From Adiantum capillus-veneris (Eukaryota > Streptophyta > Polypodiopsida > Polypodiales > Pteridaceae): 64,000 nucleotides of DNA. A model generated the notes under the pieces. The model saw only the letters and a list, made by a program, of their open reading frames with translations. It was not told where the DNA came from and ran no database searches. The stretch lies in the NCBI GenBank assembly GCA_014529385.2, contig CM043944.1:64810248-64874247 (forward strand), in the 5' to 3' direction. Below, one piece after another: positions 9,442 to 21,645 of the stretch. Position 1 is the first letter of the stretch; every line of letters begins with the position of its first letter. The position numbers and the translations under genes are program-made.

Positions 9442-10846
9442 AGAGAAGCTGCAAGATGTTTCAGTGGTGGGTGCTATCAAGTTGAAGCTGCCTCTCTTCC
9501 AAGGTAGCGATGCTATGCCTGACATCATGAGTTTCTTGGACACAAGAGAGTGTCCTAAAGATCTTACTGAGGGCCAAAAGCAGTGGCTTGTGCGCAAGAC
9601 GACAAAATACCGCCTTATCAATGACGACCTCTATTGCAAGGGTAAGGATCAAATTCTTAGGCGGGTACCTCTCTCTAGAGAGATCACTGAAATCATTTCA
9701 AGTTGCCATGATGGTGTTTGCAGAGGACACTTTGCACTTGATATCACTAGTAGAAAGATTTTACAAGCCGGGTTTGTATGGCCTAGTCTACATAGGGATG
9801 TGCATCATTGGTGTAAAACATGCAAGGAATGTCAAAAGGTAGGGGATAGAAGGCTCACATATGAGCCACAAACTCCTATAATCTCATATGGACCATTTGA
9901 GAAATGGGGAATTGATGCTATTGGGCCGTTGCCAAGGAGCCAATCAGGTAAATTTTATATCATCATGGGTGTGGACTACATGACCAGGTGGGCTGGAGCA
10001 GTTGCCACCACCCGGATTACAGCTAAGGAAGTGGCTAAGTTCGTATTTGAAAACATTTGTTGCCATTTTGGCACTCCTCTTGAAATAATTTCTGACAGGG
10101 GACCAGGTTTTAGAGGAGACCTTGTAGGAGAGCTAATGGAGAAGTTAGGTATCTCACGACGACACTTAACTCCCTACTACCCACAATGCAATGGTTTGGT
10201 GAAAAAGGTAAATGGTATGATCTGCAAGATCATCACTAAACATGTAAACAGTCACAAAAGTGATTGGGACAAGCATCCTATGGCTGCACTTTGGGCTTAT
10301 CGCACTTCATTTCGCACATCCCTTGGGTTCACACCGTATCACTTGGTGTTTGGTAAGGAATCCATTTTACCCATTGAAGTACAATTGGCTAGTCTCAGGG
10401 TGCTAGCTGGGCAGGTGGAACGTCCTAATGCTCATCTCTACAACCACATTCTTGATCTAGAGAGGCTTGAACTAGACAGAGAGGATGCTATCAACTATTA
10501 TGCAGCACAGTCAAAGCAACGTCAACTTACCTTCAACAAGGGACTTAGGGCAAAAGGTCTCAAGAAAGGTATGTTGGTCCTATGGTATGATAACAGGTTT
10601 GACACTAGGAAGGATAAAAAGTTTTCACCCAGATGGGAGGGGCCATTTGTCATTAGGAAGCGCTACGTGAATGGCAGTTACCGATTGATGGATGCAGATG
10701 GTAGGATCCACAAAACGCGTGTCAATGGATGGAGGTTGAAGCAGTACTTTTTGAGGTTTGATCAAACACCTATGATGAAAATCCCCGAGGAGGGAGACTC
10801 CTCCATCTCAATTGAAGAAGGATCAAGTACAGCGCTAGAGGCATGA
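9442..10846 (+). pseudogene. Tat-like integrase with catalytic Glu replaced by Lys
   Basis: The HHCC zinc domain is present (CHDGVCRGHF, CKTCKECQK). Core motifs are KWGIDAIGPLPR (first Asp) and ISDRGPGFRG (second Asp). The third catalytic position reads NGLVKKVNG, where the other two family copies have NGL(V/I)EKANG, so the DDE Glu is Lys. The C-terminal domain (WYDNRFDTRKDKKFSPRWEG) is typical, and no chromodomain follows. The open frame ends at 10,846. Confidence 0.9.
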
Positions 10847-10858
10847 ATACCTCTAGCC

Positions 10859-10874
10859 TTAGGGGGAGGGCTAA
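10859..10874 (+). other. Polypurine tract of element 1
   Basis: TTAGGGGGAGGGCTAA lies immediately before TGAGGCAAGC, the start of the 3' LTR, as expected for the plus-strand primer. The other Tat family here has the similar GGGGGAGGACTAA. Confidence 0.8.
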
Positions 10875-11998
10875 TGAGGCAAGCTTTTCCATGCATGGGA
10901 ACCCCCCATATATTTTTGCCTTTTTACAAAAATATTTCCTATTATATAAGTTACTTTTGATTTTTTCTTCCTTTTTCACAAACGTTTTAGCCTTTATTAA
11001 ATAAATAAGACTTATGCTAATCAATCACGATGTAGCATAAATAAGTAAGCTTTCTTTGTTGATCTCTCTTTTGACCTTAAATATTAAATATATATATTAT
11101 AAATTACATTATATATTTTACTATTTTCTAATATATTTTTCATGTATATATATTATTCCACCCTACCAAATATTTTATTCACTAGTTTTCATTTTCAAAC
11201 CTCAACCCCACTTTCAAATTTCAATAATACCTCCATCTAGATGATTGCCAATCTTTTCAAAACTCTAGGTCATGTTTTCATACACATGAAGGAGCTTACA
11301 CTTGAAGGCAAGAGAGAAGTCCACTCAAAGGGGACCACCAAAAGACCTTTGCAGCCACAAATAATACATTATTTGGCTGAATTTTTTAAGTAGAGAAGAA
11401 CCCCGAATCTAAAGGAGCGTTCAACATGAAAGATGTAGCTCGTGATCTCAACTTTTAGCTCAATTTTTTTCAGAATTTTTGGAGTTATGAACACGGAGAT
11501 ATGATTTTTGTAGTGGACCCCAGTTTTCTCGTGTAATGGTGACACACGCCATCCCCAATTTTCTTCCCTCTAGAATGGCTATGGTTCTACAAGTCTTCAA
11601 GCATGATTACAAGAGACAATGCTCTTTTAATGAGGTCTTGGCAAGTCTAGAGTGATTCTATCACCATTTTTGGAGGATCCATCCTCATCAACAACTATCC
11701 ACCTTTGACAATCTCTCTTGTACATTTCTTACCTCTCTCTTCTCTCCCTAATAAGCTTATGTCTAGCCAAAGCTAGACTATTGTAAATATCTCCTATCCT
11801 CTACATCCTACCCACATTCTCTCATCTTCTCTCTCTATTGACTCTAGTATTTAAAATAATGAGGAGACAAGATGGGAGCCACAGTCACATGCACCCCATT
11901 TTCCTAGTCACCAAAGTGGGACACTCACCTCAAATTGAAATATTGCTAAATCCTCCCCTCCTTCCCTATATAAGGAGGCCATGAGAGCTCACTTAAAG

Positions 11999-12035
<37 letters not shown>

Positions 12036-12830
12036 TCCATACACACTCTTGTGCTACATGCTTGTAACATGAACCCTAATCACATAATCACAACACCATC
12101 ATCATCACCATCACCATGCACAAAAGATGAGCACCACACCTCCACACCACTTGTAATTAAGGGTTGAAGCCACAATTTCAAGAAGAAGAAGGGTGGACAC
12201 ACTCATGATATTCCTCGCCATCATCTCCCATCTCTTCATTATGCCTCCTACGATCTTGTCCCCTTCTCATTTTCCTGCCATACGCCACCTATTGTATTCA
12301 TCTTTTGCAAGCAATCAACACACTCCATCTTGGTGCCATACTTTGTGTCGCTTTGGATACATCTTATTGTGAGTATGGTATATGCTTGTTCCTTGCCTTT
12401 TTTTTCCTGCTTATGTAAAGGTGTGCGGATTCGCCACCATACATACACACTCTCTCTCTCCCTCTCATATTCCTATCATCTTGCTACTTCCATCTTGAGG
12501 TGTGCGGATTCGCCACCTCTTGTATGATAAGTGAGCATACTCGCAAGTTTCCCCTACCTCATTATCTTCCTTACTAACATGCACGAGTAGCAAGCCCATT
12601 CTCACTCATTCACCACTCCTCTCACATTATTCTCCGACCACCCCATTCCACATTTGGGCGTGGATCTTGAAATTGTTTTCCATGGCATGCTTCATTGTGT
12701 ATATGTATGCGTCCTAGCCGCATATCTTGCTTGGTGGTGCCCCTATTGTGTATCCCCCATGATGAGGCTATTGTGCATAGTCTTGGTGTAGAGGCCACCG
12801 GGTCTATTTTTCCCTTCCGCCTCTCAGTGT
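10875..12830 (+). repeat. 3' LTR of element 1 (right end approximate)
   Basis: The LTR starts TGAGGCAAGC after the polypurine tract and runs about 1.95 kb until LINE sequence begins near 12,830. It contains a TATA box in CCCTATATAAGGAGG near 11,970, followed by a (CA)n run at about 12,003-12,034 that would lie in the transcribed part. No coding capacity is seen. No second LTR is present in the window to fix the right end. Confidence 0.65.
12003..12034. repeat. (CA)n microsatellite
   Basis: An uninterrupted CA run of about 16 units lies just downstream of the element 1 LTR TATA box. Confidence 0.95.
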
Positions 12831-13168
12831 GAGCATGACGGGGTCCCACCGTCTCAAAGAACACCCAGTCACTCTGTCACTCACCTAGGCCACTGAGACG
12901 CCTGTCGATGGAAAGAAAACTCATGGCGCCTCTGCTCTATGCTGGCAAGCTCTTGGCGAGCCTGCTACAACTGCTCCTCTAACCAAGGACTATCTGGGTG
13001 CTTCTCTTGGATCCTCTATAAGAAGCAACATCCCATCGGAGACCCTACTCCTTCTCACTCACTATAGCGCAGGCGAGCCGTAGACTCCTGGAGAAAGAAA
13101 CAACCAAGCCTAGCAAGTTCAAAGGCCACTCTGTCAGCAGGGGAGTCTTGCGTGTCCAAGCCCTCTGT

Positions 13169-14300
13169 TCAAAGAGCCACCACTCGCTCTCTGAGCTCTG
13201 AGTCCAACATCCTCTCAGGGATCCGTAGCATCGTGCTTCCCCTCCTCTGTCTATCTGTTACAGTGAGGATCACATGTGAATCTTCTAAAAAAGATATCTT
13301 AGTCAAAATGCGAACTGACCCACCCAAGTCACAAATGTGGTCACTAGCATAGAAGCGATCTATCCGAGATAGATTTACTCCTACCACTCTGCGGTCCGAG
13401 AAGTCCAAGCTGTCTGGGGGCCTTACAAAGCCTACGTACTGCCAAATATCTGAAACCCTCAAAGTCATACATAGCCCCTCCCAAGCTGCCAACTCAGCCC
13501 CATGCATAGTAGCATGGCTATCTCCAATCCTATCACAGAGGGGTCCTTCAACATGTGGAAGTCATCCCCAATGCACCATTGCTCAGTAGAGACTCTACAA
13601 TGTGAGACCAAAACTCTGCACGTGCACTTGCCACATCGGGCGCATCAACGTTCAGGAAGCTCAAGAGGCGGGCCTACACCAGCATAGTAATTCACTGAGC
13701 AATGCCAGGCACAATAATACCTCTGCCCACAATGGCCGACTGCCAAGAGTCCGCAATAGTCATACATATCCCTCCTTGGATACCACCAGGTCCAAATGCA
13801 ACTGACCAAAATGTCTCATATCAACCACGCAAAATCTGGCCACATCGTCTAATGCGGCTCTCACAAAGATGATGCTCCTGCAGCATAAGAAGATCAATCT
13901 CTCCGCCCACAAGGCATCGTTGAAGCTCCTGACACAATTGACCCGGATGGCATTGAAACTCGGGCCCTCCTAATCCCTGAACGTTCTATGAGACAATCCT
14001 CATGGAGAACGAGAAAGAAGCAATGTTGCAACAGTAGCTAACCGCGCTATCTTCGAGGCTGGCTTGGATGGGGAATAATCCGCATCCGAGCATCCTTGAG
14101 ATAGGCATGACTGCAAAGAATGTCGAGCCCAGGCCCAAGAAGAGCGTGCATAAGCAGGGCAACCTCCTCTGTCCAGGAGTCCTCATGTATGTATACATAG
14201 CATGGTGGGCTCTGCGTGTCAGGAAAGAAGTATACCACAATGTGTCTACATCCTACCGAGTCTGGAGGTGTCACTGAGAACTTGGCCAACAGCCACAAAT
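13169..14300 (-). pseudogene. LINE ORF2 endonuclease remnant
   Basis: The best segment is 13,507-13,169, with AAWEGLCMTLRVSDIWQYVG followed by NLSRIDRFYAS and SHVILTV, matching the C-terminal part of an APE-type endonuclease (D-x-WR, SRIDR-[IF]-Y, then SDH; here the SDH is scrambled). The sequence further upstream is too frame-shifted to align reliably. Confidence 0.55.
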
Positions 14301-14949
14301 TCTATACCAGGTATATAACCCCCAGGTCTCCCATGTGGTGAGATAACTCAAGGGCCTGTACCTCCATCCACTCCATCACTGAGTCGAGAGTCCACTCAGA
14401 CTGCTCCCTGCCACATAAGGGAAAAGGGAAGCCAACCGCTGTGTCCAGGGTCTCTATCCCTCTAGCTGCAAGAAACAGTACATGAACTCTGAAACATGCT
14501 GCCCCAAAGTATGGTGAAGGGTCGTCGAGGATCTGTGTGAAGTCGTAGGCGAAGAAGTCCCATCTACGACGAATGTTGAAGCTCGTCACTCCACGAGGAA
14601 CTGCTGCAAAGGGAGACGTTTGTACCAGAAGGGGGGTTCGCAAGAAAGGTTGTCCCTCTCACGAAGCGACTCCTGGCAAAAGAGCTGGCAAGAGATCTCC
14701 CAGTAGAGCCAAGGAAGGTCATGTCCCCTAGGATGGCTATGGGGTAGGAATGAGAGGAGATGTGGAAGCAGGGAGGCTAGTGGGGGATGGAGGAGTGGGG
14801 GAGCGGGTAGCAGTGGAGGGAAAGAGGGGAGGCGGGGAGGAGGAAGGAGGCCGAGGGGGAGGGGCAGAGGAGAACTTGGGGAGAGGAGGGGCTTTTGAAG
14901 GTGAGACTGAGGTGGAGGGTGCAATTGGGACCTCATCCTGCTAAAGAGG

Positions 14950-15800
14950 GTCAAAACGCTTCTGTGTGGGAACCCACTGCTCTGCTGGCTTGGAGCCTGG
15001 TGACCACCTGGGGGGCCAGGCTGACATAGTGGTCCCTGTCGATGCCGACCATAAACCTACTACCAACCCTCATCTGCCTGAGTCCCAGGCTCGGAGGGTG
15101 AGGCTGCCTGAGTACCCTGTGACTCTGTCTGCTGTTGTTGGCGAGCCCTAGGAGGCTGGGGCTGATCCTGAGGTGAAGGTCAGGGCCTCCTCCATGGACA
15201 TGCCTTCACAAGATGGCCCATCTGTCGACAAATGAAACACTAATTCGGAAGGTCCGAATACTCCACGCTGTGGTGGAGGCAACCACCACTTACCTAAGGT
15301 AGTAGAATGGCCTTCGGGAGGGTGTGGGTGTCCAAACCAGAACACGTATTGTGGGAATGCCAGATGCCTTGGTAGCTATAGAGGCTTCCGTGTGAGGTGT
15401 CTCCAGGACGGTCCCAATCTCTGAGTCTATCCTGGACAGGAGCGGAAGGTACTTCCTCGTCAGGCCGGGAAGGCAGACTGAGATGGGAAGGTGTGCCTCC
15501 TCAACAAGAACGTCGTTAGCTAGGTCAAAACCATGGTGCCACTGTCGAAAATGAGCTGGAACTACTCGGATCGTCAGGGGACTCATCCCAATGATCTTGG
15601 ACGCCATCTCGGGGATCTCAAACTCTATCTGGTAGTAGCCATGCCCGAGAAGCTTAACGTTGAGGATCTTGCCCACCTCTGCTTAAAGGCGGACCTAGAG
15701 GAGATCACGCACCTCTCTTCTGCTAGGTCGGCGGGTGCCAATGATCTGCCAGACAACGGAGGCTGCTTGGAGGCGCTCCACCTCTGCGGCTAGGCTTACT
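14950..15800 (-). pseudogene. LINE ORF1-like: DUF4283-type domain and CCHC zinc knuckle
   Basis: At 15,676-15,290 the minus frame reads LLGHGYYQIEFEIPEMAS, then HHGFDL, then VCLPGLTRKYLPLLSRI and IGTVLETP, the pattern of the DUF4283 domain of plant LINE ORF1. Shortly after, at about 15,241-15,190 in another frame, lies CFICRQMGHLVKACPWR, a CX2CX4HX4C knuckle. The frame shift between them shows decay. A Pro/Ser/Arg-rich low-complexity stretch follows at 14,950-14,730. Confidence 0.75.
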
Positions 15801-16230
15801 TGCTCTGTCGGCAAGAGAGGAAGTCGGACGGTGGGCTCTACAAGGTTAGGCGAGGGGGCTTCTGGAGAGTCCCTCTAGGGTGGAGCATGAGCCTTCATCT
15901 GTGTCTGCTGCTGTGGTGGAAAGGGGCCGAGTGGACACAACCCTCTGAGAACCGCCGGCAAGTAATGTCCAAGAAACACCAGATTCACCACTGCCAAGGC
16001 AAAAAACATAGAGTAGCCAAAGGGGTGGGGGGTGGGGAAGAGCAAGGGATGGCGGGCAGCACGGTAGGGATGGGAGACAACGCTGGGGGGACAGCCGGTG
16101 AGGGGGATGCAGTGCATGGGTTGAACTAGAGCGAGCAGGGCAGTGCGGAGACTAAAGGGGGGGCATCACGAAGAGGATGGAGGGTGAGCGACGCAGCAGG
16201 TAGCGAGTGTCCTCTCGTCACGCTTTTTCA

Positions 16231-17740
16231 CTATATGACGTACTTAAACACATATTTTTGCATCTAAGGCCAATAAAAGAATCTTTCTATTGTTTCTAAA
16301 GTGGTATTCATGTCTTTATGCCCACTCGTGAGTGCATCATATGCATTGTGCAAAATGGCTTGCCTAAGAGAAGAGAACACACAAAGATGATGAGACAAAA
16401 ATACAAAAGACCATCACGAATGTGATAGTTGTTGGGCCCTTGGGCAGTGTGCGACCATTGCTTACCAAACTCGGAATCCGTATACTTATTTTTCATGCTA
16501 TCAAACGATACTCTGTGAATGGAGACTGTGGAACTTTAATCAAGAGCCAAGATCTGTCCTTTGTGAGTTAAGGCATCTGCAATGGGGTTAGCCTTAGCAG
16601 GAACATATTCAATCAAATCACCAAATTGCTCCAAAACTGAGATCACATTGCCTGGTGGTCACTTCAATGTGGACTAGGCATATACTGGAGCCCCTTAAGG
16701 GCTTGATGATCAATATAAACAATAAATTCTCTACCATACAAAAAATGCTTTCAATGCTTCCAAGAGATGAATGACAAAGAGATGTTCTTTATCGTACAAT
16801 GAGTAGTTCTTTTCTGCATTGTTTAACTTCCTATTGAGAAATGCAACTCGACAGCCATGTTGTTGCAACACAGTTCCTATGGTGACATCGCTCACATTCA
16901 TCCATACCTCGAATGGGTTATCCCATGATGCGAGGATGAGACACGGAGCTTTAGTCACCATAACCTTGAGAGTTTCAAAAGCCTCAATGGCCCCTTCGAG
17001 CAAGAAAACGCAGTAACACGCGAGTCTTAACCCCTCTCAAAACATCATTCATTAGTGCAACAATGCTTGTAAAATCTTCTATATGCGAACTATATATCTG
17101 ACACACACATAATAATGAACACAAGTCATACGCTGTTTTGGGCAAATCCCAATTACGAACTTGCTCTGCCTTTGAGGGGTGATCCAGCTTGACATTGTCT
17201 GCAGAGATGATATAGCCCATATAGTAACCTTAGTTAGAAAAAACCGTCTTCTTAGCTGCAATGTACAGCTGACACTCATCTAAACGAGCTAAAACCTTCT
17301 CTACATCCCATTCCCATGATGTAAAAAAAAAGAGAATGTCATCAAGAAAAATAAGCACACATATGCCGATCATGTCATCAAAATGACCTACCATGAGACA
17401 ATTGAAAGTATCCACGACACCTATCAATCCAAAAGTCATAACAACATACTCCCACTGCCCTTGCTCGGTCCAGAAGGCAGCCTTGTAGATGTCGCCCTTG
17501 AAAACCCTTACCTGATGATACCCACTCTTGAGATCGACTTTGCCGAAAACCTTAGCCCCATTGAGCCTATTGAGGATATATACTAGCATAGGAAACTTGT
17601 TCCTTTTTTCTTTGTTTTGCGAAAAAAATATCCTTCCATTAGTTAAGAAAAACTGCTCATGGGGCTACAAACCACCACTACTAGAGAGGGCTACATCAAA
17701 AGCATGTGGAGACTCTCTTAGTGAGTAAACAAAATATGTA
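16231..17740 (-). pseudogene. Decayed Ty3/gypsy RT-RNase H fragment
   Basis: On the minus strand, 17,589-17,230 reads GKVDLKSGYHQVRV, MTFGLIGVVDTF and FLDDILFF, with LDD as the RT core. It continues in other frames to a connection region (17,220-16,984) and RNase H (17,003-16,731: TIGTVLQQHGCRVAFLNRKL, EKNYSLYDKE). Several stops and frame changes are present. About 16,240-16,730 shows only weak gypsy-like sequence and no clear gene. It separates two LINE halves. Confidence 0.8.
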
Positions 17741-17801
17741 CAATGAGGCTAAATCACAAAATGGGAGGAGGAAAGAGCCACACAGGTGGCGGGTGGTGCC
17801 A

Positions 17802-18822
17802 TCAGGGTACACCATGGACCATGGTGAAGAAGGGCCCTGGGCGCCAGAGTTCCAGGAAACCCTCTCTGCGCTCTTGCATGTAGTCGGAGCTGCCTTGAAG
17901 TCTCTTGAACTGACCCTTGAGAGTATGAATCAACTCCAGCCAAAAGTCACGAATAGTCTCCACCAGTGGGACAGGGCGAGCCTCGAAGATGCAAAAGCAA
18001 CGGACCCGCCAAATGAACCAAAGTGTCAGGCCACAGACAAGCTCCCAACACACCTCTCTCTCACTGCACCACTCCTCGGAGGTAAGCTCTTTAGCAAGTG
18101 GAAGTGTAGGTCGATCCCCCTGGATCACTATCATCCTGCTGGTGGAAGATAGCTTAAACTAGAGCATAGGGCTCGTGAGGGTGGACCAGGAAGCAACACC
18201 CCAAGTGTACTGTCTCACTGTGGCCAAACCTGTTGTGCCATGGGGCAGTTCCACAGTCAGTGATGCTTACTCTCCAAAGGATGGTCATAAGATGCACAGG
18301 CTACCGAAAGTCCACTATGTGTCGGCCAGATCCCCACTGCTGTAGCTCTGTGTGCAACTAGCCACTGGAACAAAGTGACTCGCCTCGGTTGTCTGGAGTC
18401 CCAGAACCGCTCCCAAAATCCTGATAAGAACTCAGCTATGAGACCCTCCTCTTGCCAATGAAGTGCTGCAACAGGACAAGCCTCTCTTTGTGCTGCCAGT
18501 ATGTGACGCCCCAATCGAACAGTGTATTGAAAGAAAGGGATTCCAGGGTGGTCGATTGAAGAGAAGGGGTCTCTCCAAAGCCACTCTCCAGGGTTCCACT
18601 GCACTGGTGCCAGAGGGCAGCTCTGCCAAGCCCAAAGCCTCCAGTGGCATGTTTCAAGGTCTGCCAGTCAGGATCTGTGACACAGGTCCTCCCACAAATG
18701 CCCACACTCGTATCCTCTGAAAAAAGCACTGTGCAACCTGTGGAGCCTCTACTGAGACTCGTGTAGTCGACCCTCGCCCCAGATCTCAAAGAACATGGGG
18801 GGTACGGACTCCGAGCAAGCAC
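17802..18822 (-). pseudogene. LINE ORF2 C-terminal zf-RVT region
   Basis: At 18,604-18,257 the minus frame has FWDSRQPRRVTLFQWLVAHR followed by THSGLSVACASYDHPLESKH, the zf-RVT pattern. At 18,134-17,802 GLTLWFIWRVRCFCIFEARP follows, as in the last segment of plant L1 ORF2 proteins. A frame change separates the two. Confidence 0.75.
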
Positions 18823-19648
18823 GAACTGCGATGAAGTCCCCCATCCATCTGGGAGCTGCTGTCTTTAGAGGCATGAGCCACTGAGTTGGTAAAGCCTCTG
18901 TAATGTTGTGGCACATGCTGTGCACCCCTCTCATGCCTCGTAGTTGGATGCTCTGTACCTCCTCTGGCAAACCTAAAAACTGAAGCCAGTGGTTGAAAGT
19001 GCGGGTGGGCCCTCTGCCATGGGACCCCAAGAAACATGAGGCCTACTACCAACCAAGTCGCCTCTTTGATTGCTAACCATGGGGTTCCAAACAAGGGGCT
19101 ATCTCAAGTGCTCCTCTGTGTAAGTGGGTTGGTGCTTCTCCAGGCCACTCCGTAGCCGCTCCCAAGAGCGAAGCAGGCTCGCAGCAAATCGATCCTCTAG
19201 GCTCGTGCTTAGACCAACTCTGTGCATCTTTGTAAAGATCCACCTGATGGAAGGGCTCCATGGGCCTCTTGCATGAGGAACTCGAGCTCGAAGCCACTGA
19301 AGCTACAACTCCTCCCAAGGCTCCTCCCCTGGAAGCAGTCCTCTGACAACAAACTTCCCAAGAAGCCCCAGCCCCCCCTGAGATCACGGTAGCGTGATGA
19401 CCTGCTAGGCTACTTTGGCGCGGGCTAACTGGGTGTCGCGCCTTGACCAAAGAAAGTTCTTGTTCAGCCTCTCTGGCTGGATGATACAGGAGCTCGAGAA
19501 GATCCAGCAAGACGTGATGTACCACATATATAGTAGCCAACAGCACCTGGTTGGCCACTACAACTCTGCCTACCAAAGAGAGTCGTACTGAACTCCAATA
19601 GAGAAAATTCCTCCTAATGGATAGAAGGAGGGGAGAAATCTTCTGCTC

Positions 19649-20756
19649 CTACACCTCACCTGATGACCAATCAGGCGTAGGAGCACTGCCAACCCAGAAA
19701 GCTATTGTCTTCCTCCAATTGATCAGTGCGCTTGATGCACAACAGAACACCTCAAGAGCTTTCTCACGCCTATGGAGACTGGCCTCCTGGCCCTCCAAGT
19801 ACAAGGCTGAGTCGTCGACAAAGTCAGCGTCAAGAAGCTCATCTGCCCTAATTGGGAGCTCAAGATCACACAAGCCAACCTGCTGAGAAGTCAAAAATAT
19901 GCTCATCGCCTCAGCATAGAACAGAAAGAGGAAGGGGGCAAGAGAGAAACCTTGTCTGACCGAAGGCATGAGCAAGAAGCACTCCCCTCTTCCCTTTAAA
20001 GGCCAAGAGCACCTGACTGTGCACACGCCTGTAGAGAGCTAACACACCTCTGATCCAAGCATCTATGAAACCCATCGTGTGTAGAGTTCCCACCAAGAAG
20101 TCCCAGTCAACTCTGTCGTAGGCCTTCTCAAAATTGAGGAGTATCACCAAATCCTCACCTCGGAGATGCGGGAGGGCAAACACCTCTTAAAAAGTGAAGG
20201 TGGTGTCAAGGATACTACGCTCCTTGACAAACCCTGTCTGGGTCCCATGTATAATGCTCTCTAGTAGTGGCTAGATCCTCAAGCTCAAAGCCTTTGCTAG
20301 AATTCTGTAGGATGAGTTAGGGATGGTAATGGGTCGCCACTATGGAATCTCATTCAAGGAGCCTCCCTCCTTGGGAATTAGGTAGATCAATCCCTCACTC
20401 ATGCTGTCAGGCATCTTGCTAGTGTGCAAAATGTACTAGAATGCGCTGCAAAGATTCGAACCAAGCAAGTCCTAGTACTCCAAGAAAAAGATGGGAGTCA
20501 AACCATCCTCCCCTGGACAACTACCTCAAGGGAGTGCTCTAAGGGCCTCATGGAGCTTCTCTAGCTGGAGGGGAAGCTCAAGTCTCTGTTGCATCTCCTC
20601 AGTAACAAGGCAAGGCATCTGTGCCCAAACCTGCTCTCTGCATGCATCCTGACGCTCTAACTGAGGCTCAACAGACAACAGATCATGATAGAAGTTAGTA
20701 GCAACTGCACGCATATCCTCATGGTTTGAAGCAACTAATCCGTCGGGTCTCCTCAC
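19649..20756 (-). pseudogene. LINE reverse transcriptase remnant
   Basis: Frames on the minus strand give VILLNFEKAYDRVDWDFL (motif A, with the catalytic Asp in KAYD), VRQGFSLAPFLFLFYAEAMS (motif B) and DADFVDDSALYLEG (motif C, FVDD). A stretch at 20,756-20,526 reads VTEEMQQRLELPLQLEKLHE, typical of the region before the RT. These lie in different frames, so the gene is dead. Confidence 0.85.
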
Positions 20757-20989
20757 TGACTAATACTGGTGTGTGTATGGCGTGGCCCCACTGTCTCAAA
20801 AAACTCCCCAATAACTCTATCACTTGGGTCCACTGAGATACCTGCCGATGGAAGGCAAACTCATGGCGCCGCTCCTCAATGCTAGCCAACTCCTGCCTAG
20901 CATGTTGCATCTGATCCTCCAACCAAGGACTGTCAAGATGTTTCTCCTCTGTAAGGAAACAATTCCCCGTCGAATACACTTCTCGTCCT

Positions 20990-21645
20990 CCCTCTTTGTC
21001 AATGAGATCATTTCAACTTTGCTAGCCAACTACAAGATTTTTCATCGCAAATCTTGTGCTTATTACCCTAGAGCCAGTGGGCAGGTCGAGAGCACAAACA
21101 AGGTTGTGATCGCCCTCCTGCGGAAAGCATGTCATCTTCATCCAGTGTCTTGGGCTCAAGCTATCCACGACACCCTATGGGCATACCGCACTTCTTTCAA
21201 TGCAACAACGAATCACACACCATTTCAACTTTCCTTTGCCTTGGAAGCCATAGCTCTGTTCAAATTCAACTTCGGACCTTCTGTATAGGCATTCTGTGCG
21301 CCAATTGGGGTAATGGAATCTGCCTGTGTCTCTCGTCTCTCCCTATGGGAAGAAAGCCGCCGTTTGGCTTCTCATGCAGAGCAGCTTCGTCTCAAAGCAT
21401 GGCATGACCACCATCTTCGTAAGACAAAAATAATGTAAGGATCACTAGTGCTACTGTATCAAGCTAGATATCAGAAGAAAGCAAAGAAGTTGGTCCCAGC
21501 CTGGCAAGGATCATATAAGTTGAGGAAATTTTACCAGAGGGTGCGGTCCAGTTAGTGACTCTGGAAGGTGTTTCCTTGTCGTTGGTAAATGGCTCCAGGA
21601 TCAAATGCTACTACCCCTCACCATAAGCCAAAAGCGATTCTTTCC
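20990..21645 (+). pseudogene. Ty3/gypsy integrase C-terminal fragment
   Basis: The plus frame reads HRKSCAYYPRASGQVESTNK, containing the third catalytic Glu, then WAQAIHDTLWAYRTSFNATT. In later, shifted frames it reads SRLSLWEESRRLASHAEQ and a basic C-terminal part ending near 21,640 (KLVPAWQGSYKL). Opposite in orientation to its gypsy neighbours, it is a separate 5'-truncated fragment abutting the LINE. Confidence 0.8.

Larger units (their letters stand above)
6770..12830 (+). mobile_element. 5'-truncated Tat-like Ty3/gypsy retrotransposon (element 1)
   Basis: The order is protease, reverse transcriptase, RNase H, second RNase H, integrase, polypurine tract, then an LTR starting with TG. 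The extra RNase H ahead of integrase is the known mark of the plant Tat lineage. The 5' LTR and gag are missing, and homology begins inside the gag-pro linker. The right end meets a LINE near 12,830. Coding regions are broken, so the copy is inactive. Confidence 0.85.
12830..16230 (-). mobile_element. 5' half of an L1-type LINE: ORF1 and endonuclease region
   Basis: The minus strand reads ORF1 from about 16,000 to 14,950, then an endonuclease-like region to about 13,170, then a post-endonuclease stretch to 12,830. That last stretch resembles 20,760-20,980 in the second LINE piece (both carry CACYGTCTCAAARAAC and the CCACTGAGA..CCTGYCGATGGAA block). Multiple frameshifts are present. No RT follows on this piece, so it is truncated at 12,830 against the element 1 LTR. 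Confidence 0.7.
17741..20985 (-). mobile_element. 3' half of an L1-type LINE: reverse transcriptase to zf-RVT tail
   Basis: On the minus strand from 20,985 down to about 17,741 the order is post-endonuclease region, RT, thumb region, zf-RVT domain and the terminal LINE segment. Frameshifts are frequent. The right edge meets gypsy integrase sequence near 20,990. The overlap with 12,830-13,080 shows that this and the 5' half are the same or a closely related family but separate insertions. Confidence 0.8.

Noticed and set aside
14586-14954. Pro/Leu-rich and Gly/Glu-rich ORFs
   Set aside because: Low-complexity reading of a purine-rich strand inside the LINE; the frames have no motif.
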